A DNA stretch of 54,778 nucleotides from a bacterium. Its GTDB lineage: Bacteria; Bacteroidota; Bacteroidia; Flavobacteriales; Schleiferiaceae. Position numbers and translations under genes: made by a program. The notes beneath the pieces are model-generated. The model did no database searches. It was not told the DNA's origin and saw only the letters and a list, made by a program, of their open reading frames with translations. Each line of letters opens with the position of its first letter. Position 1 is the first letter of the stretch. The stretch is taken from the NCBI GenBank assembly GCA_016125155.1, contig WGMI01000035.1, positions 1 to 54,778 of the forward strand. Direction: 5' to 3'. This document shows, piece by piece, positions 45,691 through 52,052 of the stretch.

Positions 45691-46374
45691 GTGAAGATCG
45701 ATATCATCACCCTTTTGCCCGACTTGCTTCAGGGGCCCTTTGATGCCAGCATTGTGCGCCGCGCCCGCGACAAAGGGCTGGTCGACCTACGGATTCACGA
45801 TGTGCGTCCCTACGGGATGGGTCGGCACCGACAGGTCGACGACTATGCTTTTGGGGGGGAGGCTGGAATGGTGATGCGCGTAGAACCCTTGTTTGCGCTG
45901 ATTCGCGCCTTGCAAGAACAGCACACCTACGACCACGTCATCTATTTGACCCCCGATGGTGTCCGTCTCGACCAGTCCATCTCGAACCGATTGTCGCTCA
46001 AGGGATCGCTCCTGCTCATTTGCGGGCACTACAAGGGCATCGACCAGCGCGTGCGCGATCGCTTTGTCGACTTGGAGATCTCCATTGGCGACTACGTATT
46101 GTCCGGTGGAGAATTGGCGGCGGCAGTGCTGGTTGACTCGGTGGTTCGCTTGCTCCCCGGGGTGTTGTCCGACGAAACGTCTGCCCTGACGGATTCGTTT
46201 CAGGACGGCTTGCTGGCTCCGCCTGTGTACACCCGCCCCGCCGTCTATGAAGGCATGGAGGTTCCCGAGGTGCTGCTTTCCGGCGATCCGGCCAAAATCG
46301 AAGCGTGGCGCATGGAACAAGCCTTGGAGCGCACCCAGCGACTCCGACCGGACCTATTGGAGCCCGAGGCCTAG
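45691..46374 (+). CDS. trmD: tRNA (guanine-37-N1)-methyltransferase
   Basis: Makes m1G37 in tRNAs that read CNN codons, including the Pro and Leu tRNAs in this window. 227 residues, begins with GTG. The SPOUT knot is clear: the N-terminal IDIITLLPDLLQGPFDASIVR, GEAGMVMRVEPLF, LLICGHYKGIDQRVRDRFVD and ISIGDYVLSGGELAAAVLVD, then QDGLLAPPVYTRP. Length and motifs are as expected. The following flippase gene starts 56 bases later with its own -7-like element. Confidence 0.96.
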   Translation: MKIDIITLLPDLLQGPFDASIVRRARDKGLVDLRIHDVRPYGMGRHRQVDDYAFGGEAGMVMRVEPLFALIRALQEQHTYDHVIYLTPDGVRLDQSISNRLSLKGSLLLICGHYKGIDQRVRDRFVDLEISIGDYVLSGGELAAAVLVDSVVRLLPGVLSDETSALTDSFQDGLLAPPVYTRPAVYEGMEVPEVLLSGDPAKIEAWRMEQALERTQRLRPDLLEPEA

Positions 46375-46414
46375 GAGCCGCGAGATCGGGCCCATTTCAG
46401 CCGATTTTCGAGGC

Positions 46415-46422
46415 TAACTTGC
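46415..46422 (+). promoter_or_regulatory. -7-like element of the flippase gene
   Basis: TAACTTGC (TAnnTTGC) lies 8 bases before the GTG start at 46431. Confidence 0.4.
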
Positions 46423-46430
46423 GCCGCTAA

Positions 46431-47759
46431 GTGGAGAAGATACTCTTGTTGTGGCGCAGCCAGCGCGTGCAATCCCTTTTGGGAATTGGGTTAACAGCGG
46501 TCATGGGCGTGTTGGGGTTTGCCTTACTCGCGCGCGGCCTCTCTGAAGGCGATTTGGGTCAGTGGGCGTTCTTTCTAATGCTGTATACCCTGTTTGATGT
46601 TTTCCGTTCGGGGCTGATCTCCAACGGTTTGATTAAGCTGTACAACGAAACCACAGATCCCCTACGCCGTCAACGCATTCGCTCGGCGGCATTTGAATTG
46701 TCTTGGGTACTGAGTCTTTTGGCCGCTTTTGGGGCGGTCACGGCGACTTGGATCTTTCGCGAATCATGGGGGGAGCACGCGTTCGCACTGGGCGTTGCGG
46801 GAGGGCTTTCGGCTTTGGGCAGCGTTCCCTATTCGCTTTCGCTTTGGACCCTCAATGCCCAGGCCCGCTACCGGGAAATCCTGAGTCTGCGCTTGGTGCT
46901 TCAGGTTCCCGTATTTGTAGCTTCCATCCTCATTTTTAACCACAGCGTATCCTGGATTGGACTTGTATGGATTTATACAGGGGCCCATGTGCTCACTTCG
47001 CTTGTATCGTCTGTGTTTTGCATAGGATGGCCGCGCTGGCTCGGAATGAGGACGGTTCGTGCAGAACGCCAAGAGCTGTTGCAATTTGGTCGCTACAGCG
47101 TGGGAACCGTTTTGGGAAGCAGCTTGCTTAAAAGTTCCGACGGCCTCATTCTGATGCCGATTTTGGGGCCTGCCGCGGTAGCGGCCTACAACGTACCAGA
47201 GCGGCTGCTCGGATTGCTCGAAATCCCGGTTCGTTCGTTTATTCAAACGGCTTATCCACGACTGGTGCGCATTCGACAAGAAGCGGAATCGGAATTCGCC
47301 ACCAGTGTTCAACGCGAAACCGGGCTTCTCTTTGTCCTGCTCATTCCCTTCGTGGCAATGGTGTGGGCCTTTGCCCCCAGTTTGGTCGTATTGTTGGGGG
47401 GGGCGCAATACCGCGATTCGGCCCCGGTTTTGCGGTTCTTCGCGGTATACATGGCGTTGATTCCCTTTGACCGGCTCAGTGGTATTGCCCTCGATGCCTA
47501 CGGTCGGCCTCAGTGGAATTTGGTCAAAGTGGTGGGCATGCTGGTTGTCAACTTATTGGGCGATTGGATTGTACTCCATATGGGCGGTGGAATTCGAGAG
47601 GTGGCCGCAGTTTCGGTGCTCACCTTTGGCTCCGGCATTGCCTTGGGGTACTTTTTTCTCAGAGACAAGCTTCGCTTTTCCTTCATTGGAATCATCTCAG
47701 ACGGTTGGAAAGAAGTTCTGCGTTTGGGAAAGCGTTTCACCGGTCAGATTTCTGGCTGA
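46431..47759 (+). CDS. Wzx-like polysaccharide flippase
   Basis: 442 residues, GTG start. About 12 to 14 helices are predicted, beginning with LLGIGLTAVMGVLGFALLAR-like sequence, and the family repeats FGRYSVGTVLGSSLLKSSD and LGPAAVAAYNVPERLLGLLE (MOP/PST superfamily). It should move lipid-linked glycan repeat units across the inner membrane. It is on the same strand as the polysaccharide signalling operon that begins 247 bases later and so may supply that pathway. The 247-base gap has an AT-rich part and a TAACTTGG element at its end; I see nothing else in it. Confidence 0.85.
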   Translation: MEKILLLWRSQRVQSLLGIGLTAVMGVLGFALLARGLSEGDLGQWAFFLMLYTLFDVFRSGLISNGLIKLYNETTDPLRRQRIRSAAFELSWVLSLLAAFGAVTATWIFRESWGEHAFALGVAGGLSALGSVPYSLSLWTLNAQARYREILSLRLVLQVPVFVASILIFNHSVSWIGLVWIYTGAHVLTSLVSSVFCIGWPRWLGMRTVRAERQELLQFGRYSVGTVLGSSLLKSSDGLILMPILGPAAVAAYNVPERLLGLLEIPVRSFIQTAYPRLVRIRQEAESEFATSVQRETGLLFVLLIPFVAMVWAFAPSLVVLLGGAQYRDSAPVLRFFAVYMALIPFDRLSGIALDAYGRPQWNLVKVVGMLVVNLLGDWIVLHMGGGIREVAAVSVLTFGSGIALGYFFLRDKLRFSFIGIISDGWKEVLRLGKRFTGQISG

Positions 47760-47977
47760 AACAGGTCCGGTCGTGATTGGGTTCAATATTGGAATAAAGA
47801 GGGAATTCACTATAAATTTTTTCATTATTGTTCTCAATTGAAGGTGTCGGCGTTTCACTTTCTACCTTTCTAATAAGTTTATAATCAACAACATAATTCT
47901 AAGAAGAGGTTAAAATTTCCCTTTTAGGGAACGTTCAGTTAATATTCTTAACTTTTCCCAGGTTCGGAAATTCGGCC

Positions 47978-47985
47978 TAACTTGG
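47978..47985 (+). promoter_or_regulatory. Possible -7 element of the polysaccharide regulatory operon
   Basis: TAACTTGG, one mismatch from TAnnTTTG, lies 22 bases before the ATG of the sigma54-type regulator. It could be the operon promoter, although the regulator could also drive itself from a sigma54 site I do not see. Confidence 0.3.
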
Positions 47986-48006
47986 CACCGAATTCAGGAC
48001 TATAGA

Positions 48007-49365
48007 ATGGCATTGCTCAGGGTCTACATCATCGAGGACAATGAAGTCTACGCGAAAGCGTTGAATCATCATCTGTCCTTGAATCCCGATAACGAAGTGG
48101 AGGTGTTCCATACGGGGAGGGCCTTTTTACAGGCACTCCATTCTCGACCCGATATGGTCACCCTGGACTACAGTCTGCCCGATACGACGGGAGAGGAGGT
48201 CTTGAAGAAGATCAAAGAGTTTGACAAGGACATTCCGGTGGTTATTGTTTCTGGCCAGGAGGACATCCGCACAGCCGTGAATCTGCTGCGGGAAGGGGCC
48301 TACGACTACATCGTCAAGGATGAAAACACCCGGGAGCGCCTCTGGAATACAGTCAATCACATTCGGGAAAACGTACGGCTCAAGGACGAAATCGACCGAT
48401 TGAGAGAGGAGGTCAACATCAAGTACGATTTCTCTTCGATTAAGGGGAACAGCGAGGTGTTAAAGAAGATTTTCCGGCTTATCGAAAAAGCGGTGATGAC
48501 CAATATTACCGTGTCGATTTATGGAGAAACTGGCACGGGTAAAGAACAAGTCGCCAAAGCGATCCACTACAATTCGAGCTACCGCAAGCGGCCCTTCGTC
48601 GCGGTCAATATGGCAGCGATTCCCAAAGATTTGATTGAAAGCGAACTGTTCGGATACGAAAAAGGCGCCTTTACCGGGGCGAATCAACGTAGAATTGGGA
48701 AATTTGAAGAGGCGAACAACAGCACTATCTTCCTCGACGAAATCGGTGAATTGGATCTCCACCTCCAAGCCAAGTTGTTGAGGGTGCTCCAGGAAAAGGA
48801 AATCACTCGGCTCGGCAGCAATACGCCGGTCAAGGTGAACAGCCGGGTCATTGTAGCCACCCACCGGAATTTGGCCGAAGAAGTCAAGAAGGGAGCCTTT
48901 CGGGAAGACTTGTATTTCCGATTGCTCGGGTTGCCGATCGAATTGCCTCCACTCCGAGAGCGGGGGAACGACATCATTATTCTCGCAAAGTTTTTTGCAG
49001 ACGAATTCTGCAGAGACAACCAATTGCCCAAGGTGCAGATTTCCCGACCGGCTCAGCAGAAAATGCTCAAGTACAGATGGCCCGGAAACGTGCGGGAGCT
49101 CAAGGCGGTCATCGAGTTGGGCGTGGTTTTGTCCGACAGCAATATCATCGAAGAAGAACACCTGAACTTCCATTCTCAGGACGGGATCAAGGAGTTAATT
49201 TTCGAAGAAACCAGTCTGAGAAACTACACCCAACAGATCATTAAGTACTATCTCGATAAATACGACAACAACGTCATCAAAGTTGCGGAGATCCTGGACG
49301 TGGGAAAATCGACGATTTATCGTATGATCAAGAACAAAGAAATCGTGATGAACACAAAACAATGA
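48007..49365 (+). CDS. Sigma54-dependent NtrC-family response regulator
   Basis: 452 residues. The receiver has the acid pair IIEDN, the phosphoacceptor Asp54 in TLDYSLPDTTG and the Lys in YDYIVKDE. The AAA+ core has Walker A GETGTGKEQV, the sigma54-contact loop GAFTGAN, Walker B IFLDEIGELD and the arginine finger FREDLYFRL. The C-terminal helix-turn-helix is VIKVAEILDVGKSTIYRMIK. All catalytic parts look intact, so it should activate sigma54 promoters when phosphorylated. It overlaps the next gene by four bases (ATGA) and heads the run of six coupled genes. Its target promoters are not visible here. Confidence 0.95.
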   Translation: MALLRVYIIEDNEVYAKALNHHLSLNPDNEVEVFHTGRAFLQALHSRPDMVTLDYSLPDTTGEEVLKKIKEFDKDIPVVIVSGQEDIRTAVNLLREGAYDYIVKDENTRERLWNTVNHIRENVRLKDEIDRLREEVNIKYDFSSIKGNSEVLKKIFRLIEKAVMTNITVSIYGETGTGKEQVAKAIHYNSSYRKRPFVAVNMAAIPKDLIESELFGYEKGAFTGANQRRIGKFEEANNSTIFLDEIGELDLHLQAKLLRVLQEKEITRLGSNTPVKVNSRVIVATHRNLAEEVKKGAFREDLYFRLLGLPIELPPLRERGNDIIILAKFFADEFCRDNQLPKVQISRPAQQKMLKYRWPGNVRELKAVIELGVVLSDSNIIEEEHLNFHSQDGIKELIFEETSLRNYTQQIIKYYLDKYDNNVIKVAEILDVGKSTIYRMIKNKEIVMNTKQ

Positions 49366-49715
49366 CAGAGCAAGGGCCCTTGTTTGATCTCAAGCAACTC
49401 GATGAATTGTCTGCCGGAAATCCGGATTTCATCAGCGTCATGATTGACACATTCCTGACGCATACTCCCGAGCAGGTGGATCAGTTGGTTTCGGCGTACG
49501 AAGAGGGCAATTTGAAACGCATGGGCGAGATTGCTAACAAACTCAAGCCCTCTATCGATTTGTTTGGCATTTCCGGACTTACAGCAACGGTACGTTCGAT
49601 CGAACAAAAGGGCAAGGCCGAACATCGGGACGACAAGTTGTCCTCGGAGGTATTCGAACTCAAACGCGGCATGACGGCGGTGTTTCAAGAACTCCAAAAA
49701 ATGCGCCCGCAATGA
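49362..49715 (+). CDS. Hpt-like protein without the phospho-His
   Basis: 117 residues with the Hpt four-helix pattern: FISVMIDTFLTHTPEQVDQL, an active-helix EIANKLKPSIDLFGISGL, and a final helix. In working Hpt proteins that helix reads xAHxLKGxSxxxG; here the His position is Asn59 (codon AAC, one base from CAC), while the neighbouring Lys-Leu-Lys and Gly are kept. It therefore cannot pass phosphate as a His-phosphotransfer protein, though it may still bind receivers. It overlaps both neighbours by ATGA and is flanked by two receiver-containing genes. Confidence 0.85.
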   Translation: MTEQGPLFDLKQLDELSAGNPDFISVMIDTFLTHTPEQVDQLVSAYEEGNLKRMGEIANKLKPSIDLFGISGLTATVRSIEQKGKAEHRDDKLSSEVFELKRGMTAVFQELQKMRPQ

Positions 49716-50095
49716 ATCCGAACCCCAAACACGTCCTCATCATTGACGATGAGCCCGTAATGCGCAAGCTTCTGGAACAAATTCTCAAGTCGAAGTATCA
49801 CGTTACTACGTTGGAGAATGGTCAGGAAGCCCTGAACTGGATGTACTCCGGAAATATTCCAGATTTGGTCGTGGCGGATTTGAAAATGCCGGTCATCGAC
49901 GGGTTTGAATACATCCAGCGGGTGCGGGAAAGCGGTTTCTTTTCAGACGTTCCGCTTATTGTGCTGAGTGGTGAAGAGAGTAGTTCGGAGCGCATCAAGT
50001 GCTTGAAATTGGGCGCGAATGACTATCTGATCAAGCCCTTTAATCCGGAAGAATTGGCCCTGCGCATCGAGAACCTCCTTCGCCTCAAACTCTGA
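49712..50095 (+). CDS. Single-domain response regulator (CheY-like)
   Basis: 127 residues, one receiver. The acid pair is LIIDDEPV, the phosphoacceptor is Asp56 in VVADLKMPVIDG, the switch Ser is in VLSGEESS and the Lys is in YLIKPFNP. All are standard, so this receiver should be phosphorylated, by a kinase not in this stretch (the hybrid kinase at 22856 is one candidate). It overlaps the Hpt-like gene by four bases and the sugar transferase gene by one. Confidence 0.93.
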   Translation: MNPNPKHVLIIDDEPVMRKLLEQILKSKYHVTTLENGQEALNWMYSGNIPDLVVADLKMPVIDGFEYIQRVRESGFFSDVPLIVLSGEESSSERIKCLKLGANDYLIKPFNPEELALRIENLLRLKL

Positions 50096-51297
50096 TGAGC
50101 AGCGCGGCAAAGTCCACAGAAATGGCGCATCGAATTGCCTATATCGGAGAAGACCAAGAGTTGATACAGGCCTTTGAAGGGAGCCCCATGTCTCACTTTG
50201 TTCACTTCGCCAACGGGGTGGCCTTTCATCGATATTTTGAGACACAACCCGCTTTGGATATGGTCCTGGTGGAAAGCCAAATACCAGGGCTCAAAGGAGA
50301 ACCTCTGTTCGCCTTGTTGCGCGAACCGCTCGAAGCGCGCAATGTATTGTTTGTCTTGCTTAAAAAACCCAAAGATCACGTTGAACGAAAGCGGTTGCTC
50401 GAGTTGGGGATAGCAGAGCTCTATGTCAAGCCGTTGGATGTGTCCATGGTGCTCGAGCGCATCGATTTTCTCAAACATCTGCGCGCCGAATTGGAGCGAC
50501 GAAAGTCGGAGGGACGCCCTAAAGCACTAATCCCTCCTCGCGTGCCTTCCTACCGAGTTCCCCTCGACAAACGAATGTTCGATCTGGTCGTTGCGAGCAT
50601 CGCCCTGCTCTTGGTTTCTCCACTCATGCTTCTTACCGCTTTGGCGATACGCATCGAGAGTAAGGGAAGGGTATTTTACATTTCGAAAAGGGTCGGGACG
50701 GGCTATCAAATCTTTGATTTTTATAAGTTCAGGAGCATGTATCCCGACGCCGATCGACGCATTCGGGAGTTTTTACATCTCAATCAGTACACGGAAGACA
50801 TCGTCTCCAAACCGAATATGGCGCGCAATCCCGAAGTACCCATTGAAAATGCTTCGATGGTCTTGATTCACAAAGACGGCACCCCTTTGAGTGAACAAGA
50901 GTATCTGGACTTGAAGCGGAGTCAGAATGCGGCCACCTTCATCAAGTTGAAAAACGATCCAAGGGTCACCAAAGTCGGTGCCTTTATCCGCAAAACAAGC
51001 ATTGACGAATTGCCTCAATTGTTCAACGTGCTCAAAGGCGATATGTCCATTGTCGGCAATCGTCCGTTGCCTTTGTACGAAGCAGAACAATTGACGTCCG
51101 ATGATTGGGGGGAACGCTTTTTAGCGCCGGCAGGCATCACAGGTCTGTGGCAGGTGATGAAAAGAGGGAAAAATAAAATGGACGATGAAGAACGCAAATC
51201 CCTCGACAATCAGTATGCGCGCAATTACTCCTTGGGCAACGACATAAAGTTGATATTGAGAACCATCCCTGCTCTTTTTCAAAAAGAAAGCGTGTAA
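50095..51297 (+). CDS. Receiver-like domain fused to a polyprenyl-phosphate sugar transferase
   Basis: 400 residues. Residues about 10-130 align with a receiver: acid pair Glu19/Asp20 (AYIGEDQ), the strand VLVESQIPG with Glu60 where Asp is expected, and VKPLD near 118-122. The rest is a single-helix bacterial sugar transferase (WcaJ/PglC-like): membrane part DLVVASIALLLVSPLMLLTA, motif FYKFRSMYPDADRRI, catalytic DE pair in SIDELPQLFNVLKGDMSIVG and PAGITGLWQV. A 60-residue insert separates the first two motifs. The Glu could mimic phospho-Asp and hold the domain active, or it may be only a scaffold. It should start a glycan on undecaprenyl phosphate. Confidence 0.9.
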   Translation: MSSAAKSTEMAHRIAYIGEDQELIQAFEGSPMSHFVHFANGVAFHRYFETQPALDMVLVESQIPGLKGEPLFALLREPLEARNVLFVLLKKPKDHVERKRLLELGIAELYVKPLDVSMVLERIDFLKHLRAELERRKSEGRPKALIPPRVPSYRVPLDKRMFDLVVASIALLLVSPLMLLTALAIRIESKGRVFYISKRVGTGYQIFDFYKFRSMYPDADRRIREFLHLNQYTEDIVSKPNMARNPEVPIENASMVLIHKDGTPLSEQEYLDLKRSQNAATFIKLKNDPRVTKVGAFIRKTSIDELPQLFNVLKGDMSIVGNRPLPLYEAEQLTSDDWGERFLAPAGITGLWQVMKRGKNKMDDEERKSLDNQYARNYSLGNDIKLILRTIPALFQKESV

Positions 51298-52052
51298 TGA
51301 GAACTCCTGTTTTTTACCGAGCTTGGATGCTCTTCGCTATGATGGGGCTTGTCTCTTTTGTACATGGTCAAATAGCCACTACAGGATTGGATTCCCTTCA
51401 AGAAAGGCTGAGCACCATAGAGCGCTCGAACGATCTGTCCAATGTCTTACCCCCGTTGAATGTGCTGATCGATACGGCCTTGGTGCATTCCCCAGAGCTC
51501 AACTACTACGATTCCCGAATTAAGGTACGGGAATACGAAATCAGCATGGCCAAAAAGAGCTGGACCAACGATGTGATTTTAGGGGCCAATGTCAATGCCG
51601 GTTCCTTTGGCAATGTTACCCTCGACAACATCACCATTGGGCAACAATATACCTTTGGTGTGCGCATGCCTTTGTCGACCATTTTTACCCGAAACGATCG
51701 CATCGGTATGGCGGAAGGTTGGCTCGAAACCGAAATTCACAAAAGGGAAGAGGCACGTCGTTTGGTTCAAGATCAGGTGATCGAGCTCTACAACAAGTTG
51801 TTTCTCATTCGCCGCCTGCTTGAAATCCAAAGCGAAGCCAAGGAAAGTTCGGAACTGATTAAGGAAATGGGCGACATCCGGTTTATGGATGGAGAATTGT
51901 CTATCGAAGACCTCGGAACCACGACCGAGCTTCGCGCCAAATACTACAGTCAATACGAAGAATTGCGCACCGAATTCAGCAACACGTACTTCCGTCTCGA
52001 ACGATTGGTCGGCGTGCCCTTCAGCAAATTTGAAAAGGCTCAACTTCGATGA
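51297..52052 (+). CDS. Short TolC-like outer-membrane/periplasmic protein
   Basis: 251 residues. A signal peptide (WMLFAMMGLVSFVHGQ) is followed by a typical outer-membrane efflux repeat: LNVLIDTALVHSPELNYYD, SWTNDVILGANVNAG and a long helical segment to the end (LIKEMGDIRFMDGELSIEDL, YYSQYEELRTEFSNTYFRLE). Full TolC family proteins have two such repeats and about 430 to 480 residues; this one has one. A trimer of half-proteins would have to be a hexamer to build a barrel, or the protein works in the periplasm. It overlaps its neighbours by 1 and 4 bases and sits beside the Wzz gene, so an export role is likely. Confidence 0.8.
   Translation: MRTPVFYRAWMLFAMMGLVSFVHGQIATTGLDSLQERLSTIERSNDLSNVLPPLNVLIDTALVHSPELNYYDSRIKVREYEISMAKKSWTNDVILGANVNAGSFGNVTLDNITIGQQYTFGVRMPLSTIFTRNDRIGMAEGWLETEIHKREEARRLVQDQVIELYNKLFLIRRLLEIQSEAKESSELIKEMGDIRFMDGELSIEDLGTTTELRAKYYSQYEELRTEFSNTYFRLERLVGVPFSKFEKAQLR

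Noticed and set aside
47981-47997. Possible sigma54 promoter TTGGCACCGAATTC before the NtrC-type gene
   Set aside because: The -24 part looks good but no GC pair stands ten bases on, so the -12 part is missing.
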